Source: Halieaceae bacterium
Lineage (GTDB): Bacteria; Pseudomonadota; Gammaproteobacteria; Pseudomonadales; Halieaceae
Direction: 5' to 3'
Length of the DNA stretch: 6,656 bases
Assembly (NCBI GenBank): GCA_002705465.1
Contig: PAGS01000081.1
Span: 16,663 to 23,318 of the forward strand
Shown: positions 1 to 5,986 of the stretch, one piece after another
Position numbering within the stretch: position 1 is the stretch's first letter
How the letters are laid out: every line of letters begins with the position of its first letter
The notes under the pieces: generated by a model
Told to the model about the DNA's origin: nothing
The model's input: the letters and a program-made list of their open reading frames with translations, nothing else
Databases searched by the model: none
Translations under genes and position numbers: made by a program

Positions 1-408
1 GGGATGATTCTTCTGGACCCTCAGCTCGACGTGTTCGATAGCCTAATGACAGGCGGTCAGGTGAACACCGGCATTCCTGCGCCTTTCTTTGCGGTCGCCG
101 CGCGCGCCGCCATTCACCGCTATGCCCTGCCTCATGGGCCAAACAGCCCACTCCGTCTGGCCACCGACCTCGATGTCCCCATTTTGCTCTTACAGGATTG
201 GGACGACCCGGTGACGAGGTCGCCCTTTGCCGCTGAACTGGCGGGTAGCAACCGGCAGGTCATGCTGAAACCTGTCCCACCGATCGAGCCAGCCGATCCT
301 TGTTTAGCGGGCAAAGGCCGCTGGGGCTCGCATGTGGCGGCGCATGTTTGCCACCCAGACTGGGTGCAAGCAACACTCTCCTCGTTCATCGACGCGCTCA
401 CTCAGTGA
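1..408 (+). CDS. Alpha/beta hydrolase, C-terminal part (cut by left window edge)
   Basis: The frame is open to the left edge, so this is the C-terminal end of a longer protein; about 135 residues are visible. The fragment has the shape of the last third of an alpha/beta hydrolase. A hydrophobic strand, DVPILLLQDWDDPVT (about residues 57-71 from the Met at base 4), ends in an Asp pair placed like the catalytic acid. A Gly-Ser-His near residue 110, followed by a terminal helix (WVQATLSSFIDAL), is placed like the catalytic His. The nucleophile elbow (GxSxG) would lie outside the window. Substrate and exact family cannot be told. The Met at base 4 is unlikely to be the true start, because a hydrolase needs some 150 or more further residues upstream. 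A spacer with two hairpins separates it from the peroxidase gene on the same strand. Confidence 0.6.
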   Translation, partial: GMILLDPQLDVFDSLMTGGQVNTGIPAPFFAVAARAAIHRYALPHGPNSPLRLATDLDVPILLLQDWDDPVTRSPFAAELAGSNRQVMLKPVPPIEPADPCLAGKGRWGSHVAAHVCHPDWVQATLSSFIDALTQ

Positions 409-441
409 ATACGGGTGCACCGATCTCTTGCTGACCCACAC

Positions 442-458
442 CTTTGGCATCACCAAAG
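442..458 (+). other. Short perfect hairpin downstream of the hydrolase gene
   Basis: CTTTGG (442-447) and CCAAAG (453-458) form a perfect 6-bp stem around a 5-base loop, 34 bases after the hydrolase stop codon. No T-run follows, so it is not a standard intrinsic terminator. It could stabilise the 3' end of the transcript, act in Rho-dependent termination, or be chance. Confidence 0.3.
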
Positions 459-489
459 CCTAAGTCGCCCGCCGAAATGACAATTGATG

Positions 490-533
490 ACGGCTGCGCT
501 GCAGGCTGCGATCTGCGGCCTGTGCCCAGCCGT
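490..533 (+). other. Long nested inverted repeat (44-base hairpin) in the peroxidase leader
   Basis: A perfect 7-bp outer stem (ACGGCTG at 490-496 with CAGCCGT at 527-533) encloses a 9-pair inner stem (502-510 with 514-522, two of the pairs G-U in RNA) closed by a three-base ATC loop. Between the two stems, 498/525 and 499/524 can also pair, and 501/523 can form a G-U wobble, so the structure is almost continuous. It ends 16 bases before the Shine-Dalgarno of the peroxidase gene. No T-run follows, which argues against an intrinsic terminator. It could be a transcript-stabilising leader structure, a regulatory hairpin, or a copy of a small dispersed palindromic repeat. Confidence 0.55.
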
Positions 534-549
534 ATAGATGTCACAATCC

Positions 550-554
550 AAGGA
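550..554 (+). promoter_or_regulatory. Ribosome binding site of the peroxidase gene
   Basis: AAGGA lies 9 bases upstream of the ATG at 564. It decides the start in favour of this ATG, which opens directly into a signal peptide, over the farther in-frame GTG/ATG codons upstream. Those would add a hydrophilic, Cys-containing leader that also spans the hairpin. Confidence 0.65.
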
Positions 555-563
555 ATATGCGCT

Positions 564-1109
564 ATGAAAGCCCTCTCGCTCACTGCAGCCACACTGCTCC
601 TCGCCCTCTCCGGCGGAGCGTCTGCTTCTTGTCCAAGTTTTCTGAATCATTCCATGCGCCAGCTGGCTTCCACCGAGAACATTCAGTTTTGCGAGGCCTA
701 TGAGGGCAAGGCACTACTCATCGTGAATACAGCCAGCTACTGCGGCTATACCTCGCAATTTGAGGGTCTTGAGCAGATCTACCGGGAGTACGAGGACCGT
801 GGGCTGGTTGTGCTCGGCTTCTCCAGCGACGATTTTTTTCAGGAAGACAACAATGAGGGCGACGCCGCTGAAGTGTGCTTCGAGAAATACGACGTAACCT
901 TCCCGGTCCTGGCCACCTCACCCGTGCGCGGCTCAGACGCGAATCCGGTTTTCAAGGGCCTTGGCGAAGCTTCTGGTTACCCGCGCTGGAACTTCAACAA
1001 ATACGTTGTGTCCTCTTTTGGTGACATCGTGGGCCACTTTCCCAGTAGCGCCAAACCCGACGGAGAGGAAATCAGATCTGCGATTGAAGCGGCATTGCCC
1101 GCATCGTAG
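564..1109 (+). CDS. Exported glutathione peroxidase family protein (Cys-type, probably thioredoxin-dependent)
   Basis: A 181-residue member of the glutathione peroxidase family, which reduces hydrogen peroxide or organic hydroperoxides. Residues 1-21 form a signal peptide (Lys2, a hydrophobic Leu/Ala core, then ASA before Ser22), so it should act in the periplasm. The family core VNTASYCGYTSQFEGL places the peroxidatic cysteine at Cys60, in the position of selenocysteine in animal enzymes. Gln93, Trp142 and Asn143 (WNFNK) complete the catalytic tetrad. Cys105 in EVCFEKYDVTFP sits 45 residues after Cys60, where two-Cys, thioredoxin-using members carry the resolving cysteine, so a disulfide-exchange partner is more likely than glutathione (inference). 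The usual CNQFGGQEP segment reads SSDDFFQED here: its Cys and Asn-Gln are replaced but the catalytic Gln is kept. The HNH gene follows 17 bases after the stop and probably shares its transcript. Confidence 0.9.
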   Translation: MKALSLTAATLLLALSGGASASCPSFLNHSMRQLASTENIQFCEAYEGKALLIVNTASYCGYTSQFEGLEQIYREYEDRGLVVLGFSSDDFFQEDNNEGDAAEVCFEKYDVTFPVLATSPVRGSDANPVFKGLGEASGYPRWNFNKYVVSSFGDIVGHFPSSAKPDGEEIRSAIEAALPAS

Positions 1110-1126
1110 AACCCACGCACGAAGTC

Positions 1127-1399
1127 TTGCGGCAATGCGCGTGTTGCGGGCGCGTCGTGCCGCTCACCTTTCATCACCTGATTCCCAAAAAGGTGCATCG
1201 CCGGGCGTATTTCAGACGGCATTTCAGTAAGGAAAGACTGCAGGCGGGGGTGCGAGTCTGCCGGCTCTGCCACCGCGCCATACATCGGGAGTACGACGAG
1301 ATGACGCTGGCGAGGCAGTTTTGTTCGCTGGAGGCACTGCGAGGTGACCCCGTCCTAGCCCGTCATTTCGAGTGGGTAGCCAAACAACGGGAAGCTTGA
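1127..1399 (+). CDS. Small HNH endonuclease-like zinc protein
   Basis: A 90-residue protein of the short stand-alone HNH type (the family that includes Bacillus YisB). Cys4-x-x-Cys7 and Cys45-x-x-Cys48 would bind a structural zinc. His16-His17 in the TFHHLIPKK motif is the catalytic/metal-binding pair, and Cys48-His49-Arg-Ala-Ile-His53 is the closing part of the beta-beta-alpha-metal fold. The middle Asn of a classical H-N-H is not evident (CHRAIH), so nuclease activity is not assured. The C-terminal stretch (SLEALRGDPVLARHFEWV) is typical of the family. The start is TTG at 1127; no ATG or GTG lies between it and the in-frame stop upstream, and it places the first CxxC at the usual distance from the N terminus. 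The ribosome binding site is weak, so translation may depend on coupling to the peroxidase gene 17 bases upstream. The biological role of these proteins is poorly known. Confidence 0.82.
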   Translation: MRQCACCGRVVPLTFHHLIPKKVHRRAYFRRHFSKERLQAGVRVCRLCHRAIHREYDEMTLARQFCSLEALRGDPVLARHFEWVAKQREA

Positions 1400-1449
1400 G
1401 CGATCTCTGGCGCACCTGAGCCGCGCACAGTAGCAATGCGGGCTAACAA

Positions 1450-2070
1450 TTAGGCATACTTTCCCAGCTCGAACGTAGCGGTCAGAGCCGCCAGCATCGC
1501 TTGTGGAGATTGTGCTCCGTCGATCACCTGATCCGCCGATTCCCTTGCAACAGGGCCCCAATCGGCAAAGCTTTCTTCGGCCCTCATCCAAAAACGCTCG
1601 ATGGAGGCGGCATCACGGCCCCTCTCAAATTGATCCCGCCGATGACGCCTGTCGCGCCTCAAATGTGCGGGCGTCTCAATAAACACCAAGTGATCATAGA
1701 GATCGCGCAGTGCGGGAGTCGCTGCGAGCAAAATCCCCTCCACCACGATCAGCCGCCTGGGCTCAACTCGTCTGCCAGCCGACCGTCGACAATGGGCAGT
1801 GAAATCATAGTCAGGGCACTCCACGGGCTCGCCCCTGCGCAAGCACTCAAGGTGACGGCAGAACAGCGCCAAATCAAGCGCCTCGGGGTGATCAAAGTTT
1901 ATTGACTCTCTGTCTTTCCGTGCGAGGTGAGACAGGTCGTGGTAATAGGTGTCGAGTGACACGAGGGCCACGCGGTCGGGCGTTAACACCTCCAGCAACG
2001 CACCCGCAAGCGTCGTCTTTCCGCTACCGGAGCCACCAGCGATGGCGAGGACCTGCGCCCTAGACCCCAC
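1450..2070 (-). CDS. udk: Uridine kinase (uridine/cytidine phosphorylation, pyrimidine salvage)
   Basis: A 206-residue cytoplasmic P-loop kinase, close to the usual uridine kinase length, that should transfer phosphate from a nucleoside triphosphate to uridine or cytidine to give UMP or CMP. Visible motifs in order: Walker A GGSGSGKT (12-19); DTYYHDLSHL (40-49), with Asp40 as the catalytic-base position; NFDHPEALD (58-66); PDYDF (86-90), which contacts the nucleoside; VVEGILL (109-115); and RRDQFERGRD (144-153), the lid arginine segment. The C-terminal part is divergent: the usual ADIIVPRGGKN region reads SADQVIDGAQSPQ (178-190). The start is GTG at 2070, with AGGG four bases upstream; it begins just before the first beta strand, as expected. 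The carboxylesterase gene ends 20 bases upstream on the same strand, so the two are probably co-transcribed. A sister nucleoside or phosphoribulokinase-like specificity is possible but less likely. Confidence 0.85.
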   Translation of the reverse strand: MGSRAQVLAIAGGSGSGKTTLAGALLEVLTPDRVALVSLDTYYHDLSHLARKDRESINFDHPEALDLALFCRHLECLRRGEPVECPDYDFTAHCRRSAGRRVEPRRLIVVEGILLAATPALRDLYDHLVFIETPAHLRRDRRHRRDQFERGRDAASIERFWMRAEESFADWGPVARESADQVIDGAQSPQAMLAALTATFELGKYA

Positions 2071-2090
2071 GGCGCCCTGACGCTGAAGTG

Positions 2091-3884
2091 CTATCCCGAA
2101 AAATAGACACTGCCGTACTCTGCCTCGAGCGCCTCACGAATGCGACGCTTTTCAGCAGGTGCGTCTGTCCCGGCACAGCGTCCAGCATTCCAGAGGGCGT
2201 AGGCCTTGTAGTCCGGCACACCCACCGCCGTGACCAATTCCCACACCAGCAAACACTGCTCCAGTGGTGACAGCAATTCGGTGCGCGCGACCTGCTCAAG
2301 GAGCTCATCCCGTGACGGCACATCATCACTCATACCCACACCGCCCGCATCCAGCCGCATGAATTCAGGCCTCTCCGCGTCATAAGGGGCCCACGGTGTG
2401 CCATCGGGCAACGAGGGAGATCCTGTGCGAGCAAATTCGGCCCAGCCCGTCATCATTATCTCGGTCATCTCTGCAGCAGAGTCCGTGTCGGGGTACATAT
2501 ATTTTCCGATAGAGCCGTACATTGGGGCGCCCATCACGAAGGCGATCTCACTCGCGTGGGAGGCTCCCAAAATTTCTGAAAAGGGTACGAGGTAGGTATC
2601 GGCCTGTTCATCCCAATCAAAGCGATACGCATAAAGTTGGTGATACCCCGCCGCCTGCATCGCAGTGAAGGGCAGGTCCACCGCGCCCAACTTCCAGCCA
2701 CGCGAGCGCATATCAACCCAAAAGGCGTAAAGCAGCGGATCTTTAATACGAATTTTGGGCGGCAACGAGCGTGTCAGTGGGTAACTGATGTCGACGAAAT
2801 ACCGGCTCAAACCTACCCAAAGTGTGATTTCATCCCGCGTCGTACCCGCCATCACCGGAACGTCTTTGGCGTACTCTGGATCCGCCAATGCCGCCAAAAT
2901 ACCGGCTTTGGGAATCACGACCCCATCGCGGATAACCAGCGGCTGGATGTGATCCTCATCAAGCTCAAAATAGGCCTCAAGCAGGTCACTGGTCGACACC
3001 TCACGTAAGGCCCCCGCGGTTGCAGACTCAGGCTCCAAGCCCAGCGCACCGACGACCTCCCAACTGCCCCTATCCACCATAGGGTACTGCCGCTCACCGT
3101 TATACGCCTCATCCAGCGTAACGCTCCTGACATGGCCCGACTGCGCGATCGCTCTGTGAAACAGTCCATCGGCAAGCGGTGACGCCAGTAGGCTAAAGAC
3201 ATTTCGACCGCCGGCACTCTCCCCGAAAACCGTGACGTTGGTCGGGTCACCACCAAACTGGGCAATGTTGGTTTGCGTCCACCGCAGTGCCTCAATCATG
3301 TCCAGCGTGCCGAAATTTGCCAATGCGGGCTCGGTCAGATTCTTGCCATTCAAGGCGGGATGAGCGAACCAGCCGAAGGGACCCAATCGATAATTGATCA
3401 CCACGACCACCACCTGCTCTCTCGCGGCTAACCGAGAAAAGTCATAAGCACCCTTATGGCCAGTCAGATTACTCCCCCCGTGGATCCATAGCATCACGGG
3501 CAAAGGAGCGTCGGTAGTCACGTTACCCGGGGTGTAGACATCGAGATAAAGGCAATCTTCAGAACCGAGATACGCCCCAACGGCACCGCCAGACGCCATG
3601 CTTTGCGGCTGCGGGCACATCACCATATCCGGCAACGGTATGATCTGACTCTCTGGCCTGTGTAGCGTCTCTGGCGCCGCCCAGCGACGCCCCGCAACCG
3701 GCGGCTTGGCAAACGGGATATCCCGATACCTTATCGCCCCCTCGGGACCGGCCTCAGCACTGACCATACCGGTGGTGGTTGCGATCGACGCATCCGTTAT
3801 GTCCCGGTAGTCAGGCCCCGCGCAGGCCGCGAGCAACAGCAGCAACAGGGTGACTGATGGATTTGGGATGACGAGACGAGACAT
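2091..3884 (-). CDS. Type-B carboxylesterase/lipase, predicted lipoprotein
   Basis: A 597-residue alpha/beta hydrolase of the carboxylesterase type-B (COesterase) family, which hydrolyses carboxylic esters; the natural substrate is unknown. The N terminus is a lipoprotein signal peptide: one Arg, a run of six Leu, then the lipobox LAAC with Cys21, so it should be anchored to the outer or inner membrane. The catalytic triad is visible: Ser223 in FGESAGG, Glu352 in AGTTRDEIT, and His443 in GASHASEIAFVMG. The oxyanion-hole segment WIHGGSN, the SEDCLYLDVYTP signature (Cys111, likely paired with Cys90) and WAEFARTGSPS are also present. The last 60 or so residues after the esterase fold form a charged/hydrophobic helical tail with two further Cys. 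The start at 3884 is chosen because it yields the signal peptide. An ATG at 3920 and a TTG at 3962 are in frame, but they would put basic, His-rich sequence ahead of it. No strong ribosome binding site is visible. Confidence 0.9.
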   Translation of the reverse strand: MSRLVIPNPSVTLLLLLLAACAGPDYRDITDASIATTTGMVSAEAGPEGAIRYRDIPFAKPPVAGRRWAAPETLHRPESQIIPLPDMVMCPQPQSMASGGAVGAYLGSEDCLYLDVYTPGNVTTDAPLPVMLWIHGGSNLTGHKGAYDFSRLAAREQVVVVVINYRLGPFGWFAHPALNGKNLTEPALANFGTLDMIEALRWTQTNIAQFGGDPTNVTVFGESAGGRNVFSLLASPLADGLFHRAIAQSGHVRSVTLDEAYNGERQYPMVDRGSWEVVGALGLEPESATAGALREVSTSDLLEAYFELDEDHIQPLVIRDGVVIPKAGILAALADPEYAKDVPVMAGTTRDEITLWVGLSRYFVDISYPLTRSLPPKIRIKDPLLYAFWVDMRSRGWKLGAVDLPFTAMQAAGYHQLYAYRFDWDEQADTYLVPFSEILGASHASEIAFVMGAPMYGSIGKYMYPDTDSAAEMTEIMMTGWAEFARTGSPSLPDGTPWAPYDAERPEFMRLDAGGVGMSDDVPSRDELLEQVARTELLSPLEQCLLVWELVTAVGVPDYKAYALWNAGRCAGTDAPAEKRRIREALEAEYGSVYFSG

Positions 3885-3927
3885 GGTGTGAAGCCGCCGG
3901 TGACAATGAACTGAGAGCATTACGCCA

Positions 3928-3975
3928 CGAATTTCGTTACGGACCACACGCCGTGGGGTCAAAGGTCGACCGGTC
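3928..3975. promoter_or_regulatory. Cluster of three inverted repeats between membrane-protein and esterase genes
   Basis: Three palindromes lie side by side in the 93-base gap. ACGAATTTCGT (3928-3938) is a perfect 11-base palindrome around one central T. 3942-3949 with 3953-3960 (GACCACAC/GTGGGGTC) is an 8-position stem with one mismatch and a 3-base loop. GACCGGTC (3968-3975) is a perfect 8-base palindrome. The GACC half-site recurs several times, and the minus strand carries TTGACC (3962-3957), which resembles a -35 box but has no good -10 match. The cluster could be an operator region for the esterase-udk unit or processing/termination structure for the upstream gene. No T-run supports an intrinsic terminator. 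Confidence 0.35.
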
Positions 3976-3977
3976 GG

Positions 3978-5102
3978 TCAGGCTCCGGGGTTGCCCTCAG
4001 TGTGCTCAAGCGCCTCTTGCTCGGCGACGCTATGGTCAACCCATGACATGAGCAACTTGTAACCTACCGACAGCGTTACTGCACCGACAAAGAGACCGAT
4101 CAAGCCCTCTGCGGCCATACCACCCAGAGCGCCGATCAACACCACGGGCATAGGCGTATCGACGCCACGCCCCAAGAGATACGGCTTGAGAAGACCATCT
4201 GCCATGCCTGCCGCAAGCAAATAAAGCGTGCCGATGGCATTACCAACGGTGCCACCATCGTCTACCAGCCATATCCAGGCCAAAGCGGGGAGCACGACCA
4301 GCGCTGAGGGAAGTTGCAAGACCCCGAGGAAGAGCACGAGCAGCGCCAACACGCCGGCAGCCGGGACGCCCAGGGCCAGAAAGCCGACCCCCAGTGCCAG
4401 AGCCTGCAAAAATGCCACGCCTACCACCCCGTTCGAGACGGAGCGGATAGTGGCAACAACCAACGTCTGAATCTCGTCGCCCCGTTCATGGTCGGCAAAG
4501 GTGCCCAGCAGCTGCCGACTTCGGTTCGCACCCGCTGTCGCGTTGGCCATCATAAGCCCTGCGATCAGTAGCGCGACGAAAAACAGGATCAGCGCTAAAA
4601 GAGTGTTCGCAGCAGCGCCGAGCAAAATGCGACCACCAGTCAGTAATTGCGGCTGGATCATTCGCGCCGCTGACATCAGATCCTCGTGGGCCCGCTGCCA
4701 CAGGTCATATACGGCTGGCCCAATGAGCGGCCACTCAGCCACCGCAGGATTAGCCTCGGGAACCTGCACCTGCTGATCTCCCAGAATCGTGACCCATTCC
4801 CGGACGTGTTCTGCCAGCGAAACGCCCAAAGCTACGGTAGGCGCCCCCACGATAAGAAAGGCCATCACGACAAAAACGATCGCCGCCTTCCCCTCGCTCA
4901 GATGCAGACGCAGCGACAACCATTGATTCAGCGGGTACAGGGACACGGCCAGAATGACAGACCAAAGCATCAGGGCGAGGAACGGCGCGAAGATCTCAAC
5001 TGAAAACCAAGCGACACTGAGCAGTAAAAACAACCGCACGTAGACCTGCATGAGATCATGCGCCAGTAGTTTTCTGATGACTCCAAGGTCGCTCTCGTTC
5101 AC
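3978..5102 (-). CDS. AI-2E/PerM family multi-pass membrane protein (putative transporter)
   Basis: A 374-residue polytopic inner-membrane protein of the AI-2E/PerM family, whose characterised members are proposed exporters (autoinducer-2 in E. coli TqsA) or ion antiporters; the substrate here cannot be inferred. Hydrophobic segments fall at about residues 22-55 (two helices), 73-97, 160-185, 222-245, 248-280, 286-300 and 316-350. The soluble loop at about 98-158 is typical of the family. The C-terminal signature DGLLKPYLLGRGVDTPMPVVLIGALGGMAAEGLIG is split here as residues 302-320 and 321-336; it matches the conserved loop and re-entrant region of the family. The expected Gly-Pro after it reads Gly-Ala (GLFVGAVTL). 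The start is GTG at 5102, following a G-rich stretch (GGGG, 5117-5114); Met18 is an alternative but would shorten the cytoplasmic N terminus. It lies 99 bases after the hydratase stop, so it may have its own promoter. Confidence 0.85.
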   Translation of the reverse strand: MNESDLGVIRKLLAHDLMQVYVRLFLLLSVAWFSVEIFAPFLALMLWSVILAVSLYPLNQWLSLRLHLSEGKAAIVFVVMAFLIVGAPTVALGVSLAEHVREWVTILGDQQVQVPEANPAVAEWPLIGPAVYDLWQRAHEDLMSAARMIQPQLLTGGRILLGAAANTLLALILFFVALLIAGLMMANATAGANRSRQLLGTFADHERGDEIQTLVVATIRSVSNGVVGVAFLQALALGVGFLALGVPAAGVLALLVLFLGVLQLPSALVVLPALAWIWLVDDGGTVGNAIGTLYLLAAGMADGLLKPYLLGRGVDTPMPVVLIGALGGMAAEGLIGLFVGAVTLSVGYKLLMSWVDHSVAEQEALEHTEGNPGA

Positions 5103-5201
5103 CGCTACTTCGTCCCCACTTCGTGCCCCTGATTATTGCGCAGAGCCTAGTTGGCTAAATGTGCCACGGACTCTGCAAAGATCAAACCGCGATTGGTTAA
5201 C
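5103..5201 (-). other. Gap ahead of the membrane-protein gene, weak promoter-like and inverted-repeat signals
   Basis: The 99 bases hold a possible -10 box AATAAT (minus strand, 5137-5132) without a convincing -35, and an inverted repeat GCAGAG (5140-5145)/CTCTGC (5171-5176) with a 25-base loop. Either could mark the end of the beta-oxidation transcript and a new start for the membrane-protein gene. Neither is strong enough to call as a terminator or promoter. Confidence 0.2.
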
Positions 5202-5972
5202 TCAACGCCCCTTCCACTCCGGCTTGCGTTTTTCTGCAAAAGCCGTCGCGCCCTCGATCGCATCCTCGCTGGTAAAAACGGGTTGAGTGAGTGCGTTTTG
5301 GTTCGTCCAGGCCTCATCATCACTCCAGTCGCGGGACGCCTTGATGATGGCTTTGCTCACCTTGACGGCCATAGGGCCATTCTCGGCGATTCGCTGGGCC
5401 AATGACTTGGCGGCGTCTAATGCGCCGCCCGCCTCGGTCAGTTGATTGACCAAACCCATGTCCAACGCGCGATCTGCGGCAATGAATTCGCCCGTCAGGG
5501 CCAATTCCATTGCTACCCGGTAGGGAATCTGGGACGGCAAACGGACCAAGCCGCCAGCCGCTGCGACGAGGCCGCGCTTCACTTCGGGGATGCCGAACTT
5601 CGCGTTGTCGGCCGCAATAATGAGGTCGCAAGCGATTGCCAGCTCGCAGCCACCGGCGAGGGCGTAACCCTCGACCGCTGCGATCAAAGGCTTATCGGCG
5701 GAGCGTTCTGTCATGCCACCAAAACCTCGTCCATCGATATGCGGAAACTCGCCTGATACGAAGGCTTTCAGGTCCATACCTGCGCAGAACGTGCCTCCGG
5801 CACCGGTCAATACCCCAACCCGCAGCGAGTCATCGCTATCAAGACGCTCAAGCGCTGCGGCAACGCCCTGCGCGACCGCTAAGTTCACCGCATTTTTTGC
5901 TTCCGGACGATTGATGATGATGACGAGGACGCCATCGGCCTCTTCGGTTAAAACTGTTGCTTCGTCTGACAT
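5202..5972 (-). CDS. Enoyl-CoA hydratase/isomerase (crotonase) family protein
   Basis: A 256-residue crotonase-fold protein, the usual length, expected to add water across trans-2-enoyl-CoA to give (S)-3-hydroxyacyl-CoA in the cytoplasm. Visible signatures: INRPEAKNAV (20-29); FCAGMDLKAF (62-71), the first oxyanion-hole segment; GYALAGGCELAIACD (102-116), with Glu110 at the position of catalytic Glu144 of the mitochondrial enzyme; FGIPEVKRGLVAAAGG (126-141), with Glu130 at the position of Glu164; and the family-typical tail EKRKPEWKGR. Both acidic residues are present, consistent with hydratase activity. The PEVKRGL type of sequence is also common in crotonases of unknown acyl chain, so specificity is open. 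The ATG at 5972 has an ideal AAGGAG seven bases upstream; the farther upstream in-frame ATG overlaps the dehydrogenase gene and adds a His/Arg-rich leader. The HSD10-like dehydrogenase, the next enzyme in beta-oxidation, ends 14 bases upstream, so the two form an operon. Confidence 0.9.
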   Translation of the reverse strand: MSDEATVLTEEADGVLVIIINRPEAKNAVNLAVAQGVAAALERLDSDDSLRVGVLTGAGGTFCAGMDLKAFVSGEFPHIDGRGFGGMTERSADKPLIAAVEGYALAGGCELAIACDLIIAADNAKFGIPEVKRGLVAAAGGLVRLPSQIPYRVAMELALTGEFIAADRALDMGLVNQLTEAGGALDAAKSLAQRIAENGPMAVKVSKAIIKASRDWSDDEAWTNQNALTQPVFTSEDAIEGATAFAEKRKPEWKGR

Positions 5973-5979
5973 CGTGACG

Positions 5980-5985
5980 CTCCTT
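5980..5985 (-). promoter_or_regulatory. Ribosome binding site of the enoyl-CoA hydratase gene
   Basis: AAGGAG on the minus strand lies 7 bases ahead of the ATG at 5972 and directly after the TAA stop of the dehydrogenase gene. It fixes the hydratase start and suggests translation coupled to, or immediately following, the upstream gene. Confidence 0.8.
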
Positions 5986-5986
5986 G

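Noticed and set aside
444..563. In-frame upstream extension of the peroxidase (40 extra residues)
   Set aside because: It would place a hydrophilic leader ahead of a clear signal peptide and run through the hairpin, and the ATG at 564 has a good Shine-Dalgarno.
1501..1905. 134-residue plus-strand open frame inside the uridine kinase gene
   Set aside because: Antisense shadow of a well-supported gene; no recognisable domain and an unnatural composition.
3885..3962. Longer start for the carboxylesterase (ATG 3920 or TTG 3962)
   Set aside because: It would bury the lipoprotein signal peptide behind a basic His-rich stretch, and no ribosome binding site supports it.
5140..5176. Intrinsic terminator for the beta-oxidation operon
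   Set aside because: Only a 6-bp stem with a 25-base loop and no T-run; too weak to call.
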